64,000 bases of DNA from Palaemon carinicauda. Its lineage: Eukaryota; Arthropoda; Malacostraca; Decapoda; Palaemonidae. Made by a program: the position numbers and the translations under genes. Below the pieces are notes generated by a model. The model searched no databases. It was not told where the DNA came from and saw only the letters and a list, made by a program, of their open reading frames with translations. This document shows positions 23,650 through 33,039 of the stretch, in pieces. Location of the stretch: assembly GCF_036898095.1 (NCBI RefSeq), contig NC_090765.1, positions 25,728,211 through 25,792,210 on the forward strand, read 5' to 3'. Position 1 is the first letter of the stretch. Each line of letters starts with the position of its first letter.

Positions 23650-24620
23650 TTAGCAATTTTGCCTGACTATGGGAGGTCACTCTGTAACAGACCTCCAACA
23701 GAATCGATCCTAGGAGTTGAAGATACTGTCGCCTGCTTTGATGGAGAAGCTGTTCCAGCGATAGGCTGCTTCACTGCCTTTACCAAGGTGTCAAACCAAG
23801 AGGAAGGCTTGCCACTGCAAAAAGATCCGGGTTGTCCTTGGGGAGGCTAATAGATGGTGATTGCCTCCTAGGGGATTGCAGTCTAGGCACCTGAAAATGA
23901 GAGGTAGGTCTCTTATTCGAAGCGGCACAGGCATGTGCTCTAAAGCTAACCTGACAGGGCAAGATGGATTAACAGAAATAATAAGAGGATACTTCTTTTG
24001 AGGTTCCTTAAAACCAGAAGGGAAGGGAACTGGGCACCGATTCACGCTGGCAAGACAGGATGAAGCCTGGGCACATGGAGATAAGGCCTGGGTCTAGGTG
24101 AGTGCATGTAACCAGGAGCTAGAAGGGTCACCGATGGTCTGGAGGGTGATAAGTGCTGGGGAGAGAGTATCAAGTGTGCACACGTGAAAATCTTGCACGT
24201 GTACGCGACTGATCACACAGGGACGATGGCAAGAAGGGCGCTGGCAAGTGACAATCACGAGAAGGTGCGTGACGAGTTAGCAAGTGATGATCATGAGATG
24301 GCAAGCAGCAAGCTACTGGTAAACAGCATGATAGCGAGTAACAATCATGAGATGGCAAGCGGCAAGCTACTGGCGAACAGCATGATAGCGAGTAAAGATC
24401 GTGAGCTGGCGAGCGGCGAGTTGCTGGTGAACAGCAAGATATTGAGTGACGATCATGAACTGGTGAATGGCACGCTGGGGAGGGAAGATCAGGAGGTGAA
24501 GAGTAATGATCACGAGAAAGCAAAGAGCACACTTTTGGCGGATTTTTTGACAGTAAACAGAGTAATGAAAAACTTGAACTTCCTCATTCCTGTTTTCCTG
24601 AGGCTAAACTAACTAGTTTA
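23650..24620 (-). pseudogene. B6 ORF1 central part with Ser/Pro/His tandem repeats
   Basis: Minus-strand ORF1 remnant. The frame 24532-24170 reads repeated units of the type SHDCYSLSCCLPVACCLP, encoded by about 60-bp DNA repeats at 24285-24470. B5 has a matching position with shorter SPARQ-type units. Probably a length-variable linker of the gag-like protein. The plus-strand frame at 24184-24612 is the antisense shadow of these repeats. Confidence 0.65.
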
Positions 24621-24639
24621 GCTTTTTGATCTTGTGAAA

Positions 24640-24950
24640 TTAAAGCTCTGTTGATGGAGGTGTAGACCAAAATTGTATTTTTCCTTTGTTTTTTATGAAG
24701 ACTGCAGATTTCATAGCTCCAAAGTTATCTGTTATTTTGCACAAGTTAGCAAGAAGAGGAGCTTTTAGTACTTGTTGGAGAATTGGTAATGTTACTCCTC
24801 TATGTAAAAGTGTTTGTGGTAGCTCCAGTCCAACTGATTACCGCCCAATTTCCATAACTCCCATATTATCTAAAGTTTTTTAATGTCTTCTGGCAAAACG
24901 ACTTAATAGGTTTGCTGAACATAATCATCTATTCCCTAGTTTGCATCTGG
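24640..24950 (+). mobile_element. LINE reverse-transcriptase fragment nested in B6
   Basis: The plus-strand frame 24686-24883 reads IAPKLSVILHKLARRG and PTDYRPISITPILSKVF, the conserved N-terminal RT block of non-LTR retrotransposons (pattern YRPIS--P--SKV-E----KRL). After a frameshift, LLAKRLNRFAEHNHLF continues. It is truncated at both ends and oriented opposite to B6. Confidence 0.8.
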
Positions 24951-25700
24951 AAAGTCGAAGAGGACTGCGATCCTTGGACAACGAGACCTTGTGATAGCAA
25001 GGGCTCCTATCGTCAACAACATGTCAGCACTAGGGTGGCGAGTGGGTGCCCTGGACTCGTTGATGGCGATCCTTGGCAGGGGAGTCATGCTAGAGGACAG
25101 GAAGACGAGAAGGTGGGGCGATGTCTAGCAGTAACAAACCTAGGCCTTTGTTCAACCCCCTACTCAGAAAAGGAAAGAACGCAGATTTCGGCGTCGGCAG
25201 CAGGAGCAGGAGTAGGAGACAGCATCACTTCGCAAACGGCAAGGGCGTCAACAACAAGAGACCAAATAAACAGCAGGAACTTCAGGAAGAGATTTGGGGG
25301 GGGGGGGTGTCAAGGAAGAAGTCCGAGTTCTCTTCGACATCGAGGAAGACCCCGAAGGCTAGGAATCTATCTTGGACTTCTTGTTCCGTCTCCCAAATTC
25401 CTCCCGCTAGGAGGAAGACCACTCCCGGCATTCATCGCAGGTATTATTCTGCTTACGTCATTGTCCTCAGCAGGCCAGACACAACGAATAGTGCCCGTCT
25501 CAGCGGAGGACATGAGGGTTCCACAGGTGTGCCTTTCAGGTCCTGGACAAGTCCACATGATGGACAGCAGGAAGAAGGCATAAGCCCATTGGAAAAGAGA
25601 AAGCAAAGGAAAAATTAATTCAAATGGCAGAGTCTGTTGGGGAGGAGGAGAGCAACTAAGTCTGCACTCCACCGAGCCAGTCAAAAGTGAGAAGGTAACA
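24951..25700 (-). pseudogene. B6 ORF1 N-terminal part with decayed Cys-rich motif
   Basis: N-terminal region of ORF1 on the minus strand. Near 25557 it reads MWTCPGPERHTCGTLMSS. In the next frame the Cys-rich motif seen in B3 and B5 survives as C-x4-x-x5-C-x2-C with two stop codons at positions that are arginine in the relatives, as expected from CGA-to-TGA decay. NTCDECREW follows near 25420. No active product is possible. Confidence 0.65.
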
Positions 25701-25924
25701 CTGGAATGCGAGTAAGAGTGGTAGCGGGCTAACCACGCTAACTAGCGGATCGGCAGCTATAACCAGCTTAGAAGTTTGTGGCCAGTCTTCCAGCTTCACC
25801 AAACGATAATCCCTATAAAGAGCAGAGTTTGTATTGTATCAGAATAAAAATAGTTACACAAGACATGAGATTCCACCATATTCATAGCATCTAATCTCAG
25901 AAACAATAATCATTAGATACTTAC

Positions 25925-26127
25925 TGGCTTTTTAACAAAACCACACACAGCATTAGGCCATTGCCCTGTCATAAGAATATCAATTGTGGGTTTATTAGTA
26001 GCTTGGGTTTCAAGAGCTTTTATATCATTGAAAACAAAGCTCAAGTCATTTTTCTTTTTGTCTGTTTCCCTTCCACTAAGGTACATGATTCTGAGACCAC
26101 TGCTGCAGGGATATATACCACTTGGAC
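25925..26127 (-). CDS. CWF19L1: CWF19L1 exon: metallophosphoesterase-like domain core
   Basis: Internal coding exon, 203 bp. The acceptor is CATCTTTACAG before 26127 and the donor is CCA/GTAAGT after 25925. The first two bases complete a glycine codon begun at 37633, and the exon ends in phase 0. The product reads PSGIYPCSSGLRIMYLSG, later NKPTIDILMTGQWP and VCGFVKKP. This matches the conserved CWF19L1 run G--GI---SGL-I-YLSG followed by --VDILLT--WP. A TACTAAG branch-site-like motif lies about 25 nt upstream of the acceptor. The exon is an island: B2 ends about 38 bp upstream and B6 about 77 bp downstream. Confidence 0.95.
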
Positions 26128-26417
26128 CTGTAAAGATGAATTATACTTAGTACAAAATATCCAAATTATGACAAATTCGTAGATAATTTGTATTTTTCCT
26201 AACTATACAAACCTTAGCTATTTATTAAGGGTTATACTTTCGGCGAAGCTGAAATGACGAGCCATTAAAATTCAGCGAGGGTTAACTACCCACACCGCTA
26301 GTTAGCGTTGGTAGGGGGAGTAGCTTGCTACCACTCACGTTCACACACCTGTGATTTAGTCACCTTGCTTGGAAGAAGGACTTCAAGGGGGGATAGGGAT
26401 GGCAGGCAAGTTTGCAT

Positions 26418-26520
26418 AAATAGCTAAGGTTTGTATAGTTAGGAAAAATACAAATTATCTACGAATTTGTCATTTGTTCCGTAACTGGAATACAAACCAC
26501 GCTATTTGTTAGGGGTGACT
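26418..26520. repeat. B2 internal complementary region
   Basis: 26418-26472 is a near-perfect reverse complement of 26168-26222. The second half (GTAACTGGAATACAAACC) is complementary to the family B right end, although B2 has lost its own right end. Confidence 0.9.
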
Positions 26521-27059
26521 CACCCATTAGGAAGGGTGGACGTCCCTGCCAATCTGGCTTTTTGGCTTTGCCCAGGGGCTCCTTATCTGAGTATGTTAGT
26601 ACTCAAAAATAAGGAGTCCCTGCCCTCGCTAAACCTTGCTCCGCAAGGTCCGCGGCTTACGCAAGCTGTGTGTTGAGACGTGCAGAAGTGTGACTGCCTA
26701 GGTAAAGTTATTCAGAGTCTATGTAGGAAAAACCTGATGTAACCAAGACTTCCCAATACCACCTCGCCAGGGTATGGGGACGCAACAGTATTAGCTTAAT
26801 ACTAGGTACACAAGGGAGCATGGTTTACCTGCAGCGGTTTGAGTTCAGCTTATGCAGAGAACCCAGGATGCTGCTTTCCCTACGAGAGGGTAGGATGAAG
26901 AAAAGAATAAGAGCCAGTCAAATCTTTTCATTCACGCAGACTAAAACCGGGTAACAGTGCCCTCAACCTTCTGCTGCTTGTCCAATAAGGAGCTTGAGGG
27001 ATACAACCACCTGTTTTGCAGCCACCACCAGAACGATAGAGATCGTATCAAGTTCCTGT

Positions 27060-27880
27060 GGGTCACGTCTTGCAGGAGAAAGGTTGTGAAAGTCACCTGG
27101 AGCATTCACATCCCCTCTTGTAAAACCTGCGTCACAGAGTAAACTGCTAAGAAGGACCAGGGGCATAGTTATGCCCCTGACACTGAGTCGTCAAGTCGAG
27201 ATGATGTTTTGGTGATCCTCCTCTAGTCTCTCCCAGTGCTGACAAGAGAAGGGACCCGGGCAGGCTGTTGCCGTTTTCTTTGGGTAAAGTCTCATACCTT
27301 ACCCTGGGTACAGTAACGGATGATCTGGATCGTCCGTTACCGAGTTGAGACTTGCGTAGGATTCGTCACCTCTGGAACTGTGTCTGGCAACATACTGAGG
27401 GACGAAACTGAACATTTTCTTTCGCCCTTCTCAATAATGGGCGATGTCGAAAGAGATACCATGAAGTTCCTTGACTCGTATGGTTGCTGTCCTAGTGTGT
27501 AGGAACACTGTGTTCTTAAATCAGGAGAAAATTTGTTGCCTGGTGAAGTGAACATAAGGAGGACCCTTTAGGGGTCGGAGATTTGAACTATGTTCCAAGA
27601 GGAAGGTCTCAATTCCGACTGGGGAAAGGCAAGTTGTAAGTCCGTGTGAGTTGGGAAAAGTCTATCGATGATAGGGTGCCCCTTTCTTACAGTTTGAAGG
27701 TGAAGGATCAAGGTTGAGTGATCATCTTTACCTGTAGGTACTGAATAGGGGGTCTTTTCCTCTTGTATATACTCGAGGATTGCGCTATTGCTGGAATCGA
27801 GGTATCGAGTGGAGAGACACACTTTCACATGACACCAACCACACAAGACGTTATACTGCCTGGTTGAATGATGCTGAGGA
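27060..27880 (-). pseudogene. B2 tyrosine recombinase, inactivated
   Basis: Fragmented recombinase with the family B layout. The N-terminal part near 27846 reads MCGWCHVKVCLSTRY and later SELRPSSWNIV. At the tyrosine box near 27080 the sequence reads TTFLLQDVTH where B1 and B4 read TAHYLQD, so the nucleophile position is leucine. Many stops. Confidence 0.75.
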
Positions 27881-28600
27881 ATTCCTCATATCTAGACAAC
27901 CTTTTCGCAAAGAGGTATTGGGTAGTCTTCAGGCGTTCAATCATAGCAAAGCTATAGCTTGTGGTAGGTGTAGAAACGGGTTGTCTGTGATGTGGAGAGG
28001 ATTCTCTTGGAGAAACTATCAGGAGCTGCAAAAGGTTTGGAAACCGTTCTGCATAATGCCATAGCGGAGCTAGGAGAGTCCTTGAGAGGTTGACCAGTGT
28101 TCTAGCCTTCTTGAGTGCCCCTCTCCAGATAAAACAGGGACGAGACATTAACGTCATTGTTGTACCCACCGTTGTTGCCAGAGAGCCTTGGGGTCTAGGG
28201 CTGGTGAGCAACGGCAGCCTGAGATTCAGGAGTGTTGCGAACACACCCCTAGTTGGAGGACCTCGTAAAGTCGGGACTTTGTTGGCTACATGGCGATAAA
28301 AAGTCCATTCGGTATACCTTATCTGAGATGCTGTGCACAGATTGTCGGCAAGCACGTTCTTCCAGTCTGTAATGAAGCGGGCTGATATTGGTACCAAACG
28401 GACTTTGGCCCATCTTAGTGTTTATACTGTTAGATGGGAAGAGGCTACGAGCAAGTTCCTTCTTGCTTGTCGATGTGAGTGTCTATGTGGTGTGTGGTCT
28501 GTTAGAAACCGATGAGGCTGCTGAAGGACCGGAAGGTTGGCCTTCATCTCTTATGAGATTTAAGTGAAGGTACTTTTGGGATCTGTCCAGAGGGCTGAGG
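27880..28600 (-). pseudogene. B2 RNase H end and connector
   Basis: The frame 28397-27825 runs from the end of RNase H (PISARFITDWKNVLADNL) through the connector (TEWTFYRHVANKVPTLRG, PRESSPHHRQP) into the recombinase N-terminus, with no stop over 190 residues but degraded motifs. The DLFA motif of the connector reads GVFATLLNL. Confidence 0.75.
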
Positions 28601-28735
28601 TCGTGTGGTGCAGCACTATGGTCCCTCCTCTCTTCTTTTTCCGAATCAAGTTTCTTGGAATGGAAGTCGTTCTCGTTTCGAGAAGGTTTTGTGGAGATTG
28701 GTGTCTAGAATCATTCCCAGATACACCAGTCTCCT

Positions 28736-30141
28736 GGGAGGGAAGACTGTTGGAACACGCGGAAGACTGTTGGAACGGGCGCGCGAAGGTAGCACTAGTA
28801 GGTTGGCAGGTCAGCTGGTAGGACGACCAGTGGCAGGACAATCAGGAACTGGGATGTGCCCTTTAAAAAGGGTGAGCATCCACCGATGGGGACCATAAAC
28901 AGGTCCGCGTTAGAGTCCAGGAACGAAGTCCAAAGGACTACGTTACAGCGCAAGGTTGCGCTGGTAGATCGGTAGGTCAGCTGGCAGGACGATCAGGAAT
29001 TGGGACGTGCCCTTTGGAAGGGCGAGCATCCACCGATGGGGACCGTAAAAACGTCCGCGTTAGAGTCCAGGACCGAAGTCCAAAGGACTACGAAGCCGCG
29101 CAAGATTGCGCTGGTAGATCGGTAGGTTCTGGTAGGTCTGCTGCGCTGGTAGGTATGCTTGATCCTCCGAAGAGGTGTCTCTATGAGTGGCCTCTCTCGC
29201 AAATGAGAGAGGTGAATACTTTGTAGAAGAGACTTGAAGACACCCGTGATGACGCCCATGAGGGCCGGTGGATCAGCAAGCTGACCTTTAACAGTAGCGA
29301 TCCCCCGAAGAGGAGTCTCTATGAGTCGCCTCTCTCACAAACGAGAGAGGTGAACACTTCGTAGAAGAGACTAGAAGACGCTCATTGAGGGCCGGTGGAT
29401 CAGCAAGCTGACCTTTAACAGTAGCGATCCTCCGAAGAGGAGTCTCTATGAATGGCCTCTCTCGCGAACGAGGGAGGTGACCACTTCCTTGAAGAGACTT
29501 GCCAAGACTGTGCTCCGCCCCTGAAGGAAGAGAAACTCAGCAAGGGGGGAGAGAAGTCGGGGCGAAGGTAGCAACAGCAGTCGGAGACGATGAATTTATT
29601 AAGATGTGGGAAGTTCTCCTTCTGAAGGGAGAAACAACCTCACACCTCGGGAGGAAACTTCCTTCGGAAGGCAAGTTGCCCAACCCCTAGAGGCGAACCT
29701 CCTTTAGCGTTCTAAGATGATCTGAAGTGCTGGACATGTCACGGGAGTACTCCTAAAAGAAGTGATGATGCCCATGACGACGTCCTCTGAGGGACGGCAG
29801 TGACAGCAGATTCCCCAGGAATGAACAGAACAGTTCTGCTTCATTGGCACTCTTAGTCGAACGAAGAAAAACTGCATAGTTAACTGGGAAAAAATAAAAT
29901 TAATTATTTAACAAATTCCCCAGGGAGGAACTCCGAAGAGGAACCCCGAGAGAACAACATAAAATTAAGTATTGCACCTTTCCTTCCCCAGTCGACATCC
30001 ACGGGAGAATGGGGGAGCGGAGAAACTGTAATAAAAACAGAATTACAATTATTTAAATCAGCTAAGAATATTCACTAATAGTGAGAACTACTGATCCTCT
30101 GAAGGGAAGTGTTCCCCACGGAGAAAAGCTGAAAAGTTAAC
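28736..30141 (-). pseudogene. B2 ORF1/leader with tandem repeat units
   Basis: ORF1-derived sequence dominated by tandem DNA repeats. A unit of about 165 bp occurs twice (28806-28970 and 28976-29130, sharing GAGCATCCACCGATGGGGAC). A unit of about 130 bp occurs almost three times (29160, 29297 and 29425 onward, sharing GAAGAG.TGTCTCTATGA). Short frames only. B5 shares GAGCATCCACC near 46980 and the GGCCGGTGGATCAGCAAGC block near 47241. Confidence 0.65.
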
Positions 30142-30319
30142 ATGAAGAAAAGAAAAGAGCCAGTCACATTTTTATTCATTCATCCCAGACTTAATCAGGG
30201 TAACCAATGCCCTCAACCATCTGCTACTTGTCCAACAAGGTGTTTGAGATATTTCTAAACCACTTGTTGTGCAGCCACCACAGAACCGATATAAAACCTA
30301 TCGAGGTTCCTGTGGGTTA

Positions 30320-31210
30320 TGTTTTTCATGAAGTGTACGATGATTCCCCACGCCCACTTGTAATACTTGCATTACAGAGAAATTGCATTTGAAGGCCAGG
30401 GACGTACTAATGCCTCTGAAATGGTGAGCTCTGGGTCGTCAAGCTGAAGGAGGGTCAGGACTTAATGCCGAGTCTCTAACTTTGCAAATCAAGGCAGAGA
30501 TGGTATTCTTAGTGACCTTCCTTTTGATTTTCCCTGTACTGACAAAGAGGGCTGCCAGTCGGGGGTCAGTTAATGCAGTACATTTAAGATAATATCTCAA
30601 ACGTCTCACTAGGTTGAGTATCATTTGATCTGGGTCACTGGTTACAGAATGGAGACTTGATCAGAAAGGGCCCAAATCTAGGATCCAGTCTTTACAATAA
30701 ACTCAGGGACAAAGCTGTGTCACTTCCCCCCATCCCCTTGAATGGGCGATGTCATGTAAGAGAGCATGAAGTTCGCTAAATCTCTCTGCGGAGGCTAAAG
30801 AGAGTAGGAATGCCAAATTCAAAGTTAGCTTACGGCCCGTTGCATGGCGTAATGGTTCGTTGGGAGGGCCCTTTAAGGACTTCAAGACACAAACCACATT
30901 CCAAGGAGGAATTCTTAACTCTGACTGGGGGCAGGTGATTTCAGAACTTCGTAGAGGAGAGAAGGCTCAAAAGGAGAGGAAAAGTCTCCTCCTTTCAGTT
31001 TAAAGGCTAAGCTTAAGGCTGAGCGATAGCCATATACCGCCAAAACCGAGAGGAGTTTTTCCTAGCGAAGGTATACAAGAAATTCCGCTATTGTTGGAAG
31101 AGGCATAGAGGGGAGAGAGACCTCTTCCACGACAACAACCATAGAAAACAGTCCACTTTGCCTGGTAAACAGAGACTGAAGATCTCTGTAAGTATCCAGA
31201 CATCCTTCTA
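30320..31210 (-). pseudogene. B3 tyrosine recombinase, inactivated
   Basis: The N-terminal part reads MSGYLQRSSVSVYQAKWTVF, and the arginine box is LASAERFSELHALLHDI, where the usual AKRVSEL has become AERFSEL. The H-x-x-R box AHHFRGISTSLAF keeps histidine and arginine. The tyrosine position reads phenylalanine (VHFMKNITH near 30330). Frameshifts lie between the blocks. Confidence 0.8.
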
Positions 31211-32120
31211 ATACTTGTTGCAAAAAGCCTCTCTGAGAGACGAAATGCTGGATAGTCTCCAGGCGTAAAGCTAAAGAGACGGAACTGCCTTATGGAAGAT
31301 GTTCACATGTAATTGTTTGAATAGATCTTGTCGTGGAGGGAGTTCTCTCGGAAAATCTACTAAGAATTGCGGAAGGTTCGAGAACCACTCTGTATGGTGT
31401 CACAGCAGGGCTACAAGCATCATCAGATGGTTGTTGGATGCTTTGGTCTTGTTGAGCAACCTTCTCATCAGACAGAACAGGGGAAAGCCTTATACATTAA
31501 TTTTCTCCCACCATTGTTGGAATACGTCTTGCCAGAGAGCCTGAGGGTCCGCGACTGGAGAGCAGTAAAGCAGGAACCTTTAGTTTTGAGACGTCGCGAA
31601 CAGGTCTACAGTCAGAGAATCCCGAAAAGTCAGGACTTTGTTGGCTAACAGAGGATTCAAAGACCATTCGGAGCCTACAATCTGAGTAGCTCTGGTAGAA
31701 TGAAGCGAGCTGATAGGGGCACCGAATGATGTTCTGTCTATCTTAGCATCTCTACTGCTAGATGGCACAGGGGTTGCAAAAAGGTACCGACTTGTTTGTT
31801 TACACAAGGCACTACTGTGGAGTTGTCGCTCATCAACACTACAGAGTGACCCACCAGCAACTGATGTAACAGCTAGATAGCTAGAAAGGTTACTCTCATC
31901 TCTAGGAGCTTTAAGTGCTGGTACCTTTCGGGCACCCATCCTTCTTTTGATACGTCTGTGTAGAGCATCAAGTCCAGAAGAGGAACAAGAAGGACTTGAC
32001 CTTTGAGGAGGTTCTCCTCTGACACCCACAATTGAAGATCCTTCACTTGATCCTGTTCCATAGGGACTAACGTGTCTCAGGAGCTGGTGTGCTGGTTCCA
32101 TACAGACTTCAGCTGCCATT
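31210..32120 (-). pseudogene. B3 RNase H and connector
   Basis: Broken RNase H. The first acidic motif survives as LMLYTDVSKEGWVPE (frame 32061-31873), and the end of the domain and connector lie in frame 32119-31580 (IVGSEWSLNPLLANKVLTF, DSLTVDLFATSQN). Located between RT and recombinase as expected. Confidence 0.8.
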
Positions 32121-32263
32121 GGAGGGATTGTATCCTAAAGCGGCTGTTGGGAACAAGAGGGATCAGGGATGCTAATTGTCCTACAAGGCCAAACCATTGT
32201 CAGGCTGGAAGATCTTCTCTTCTGAAGAAGGAACTTGCCACTTCCTTCAGCCTGTATACTCTG

Positions 32264-33030
32264 TCATCTGATGGAAAGACTATTTAGAGGTTGGTGTCTA
32301 TAATCATAGCCAGGTATACCAGTGATGACTTCTTGAGATATATCATGCTCCCCAGATCCTAACAAAACTTGAGATGTCTGTCTCGGTGTTGAAGAAGGGT
32401 CATCACCAAGTCTGCTAGAATCAGTCAATCGTCGAGGTACCTTAAGAGATGAATACTGTTCTTGTGAGCCCAAGATGATACTAGGGCGAACACTCGCATG
32501 AAGACCTGAGGTGCTGTCAAGAGGCCGAAGCACAGCACCTTGAACTGGTAATGTCTAGTAACGTTTGTGAATCTGAGATACTCCCTTGAAGACGGATGGA
32601 TTAGGATCTGGAAGTACAGTATGTGCCTTGGAAATCCAGTGTGAACATGAAGTCCTTTGGTCTTACTGCTTGGATGACCGTGTCTGCCATCTCCATCCTG
32701 AACGGAGTCTGTAGGACAAACTTGTTCAGGGACGAGATCGATGACTGGTCTCCCGCCTACCAGACGCCCTTTTCACAAGAAAAAGTCAACTGTACAAGCC
32801 TGGATACCCTTCGAGGACCTCCTGGAGACCGCCCTTCTCCAACAGGGCAAGCTCCTTTATGAATCCCTTCATATAGAAGCTCAATGGAATTGGATCCCAA
32901 GTCACAGAAGGGAAAGATTGAATGAACGGGACGCAATAGCCTATGACGATCACTGCAATCGTCCAGGTATCTGCCCCATGGAGCTACCACCTCTGCCAGA
33001 GGCATTGCAGGCATCCCCCTAACGGTGGAC
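32264..33030 (-). pseudogene. B3 reverse transcriptase, frameshifted
   Basis: RT palm on the minus strand in several frames. Motif A keeps its aspartate (FMFTLDFQ, about 32655) and runs to IPIHPSSREYLRF. The next block reads YQFKVLCFGL and APQVFMRVFALVSSWAH. The YLDDWLILAD box follows near 32430. This is the DIRS-type RT. Frameshifts separate the motifs, so no enzyme can be made. Confidence 0.82.
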
Positions 33031-33039
33031 AAGTGAGGG

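Larger units (their letters stand above)
23650..25847 (-). mobile_element. DIRS-type retrotransposon B6 (5' half only)
   Basis: 5' portion of a family B element. The right terminus lies at about 25720-25847 (AACTAGCGG...CAGCTTCACC, then GAGTTTGTATTG). ORF1 follows towards the left, ending near 23650. RT, RNase H, recombinase, ICR and left terminus are absent. A LINE fragment interrupts ORF1 at 24640-24950. The right end is only about 77 bp from the 5' splice site of the CWF19L1 exon at 25925. Confidence 0.75.
26168..30141 (-). mobile_element. DIRS-type retrotransposon B2 (5'-truncated, RT palm missing)
   Basis: Left (3') end intact: the terminus begins at 26168 with ATGACAAATTCGTAG, then the terminal repeat and ICR (26418-26520). 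Recombinase (27060-27880), connector/RNase H (27880-28600), a short RT thumb remnant (to about 28735) and ORF1/leader (28736-30141) follow. The RT palm is deleted. The 5' terminus is missing, and the leader joins B3 directly at about 30141. Frames are broken throughout. Confidence 0.85.

Noticed and set aside
24184..24612. 142-codon plus-strand frame with HEMASGKLL-type repeats
   Set aside because: Antisense shadow of the B6 ORF1 tandem repeats; the element's coding sense is minus.
24912..25618. Overlapping 223- and 165-codon plus-strand frames
   Set aside because: They lie antisense to B6 ORF1, whose minus-strand Cys-rich N-terminus matches B3 and B5. The plus frames resemble nothing.
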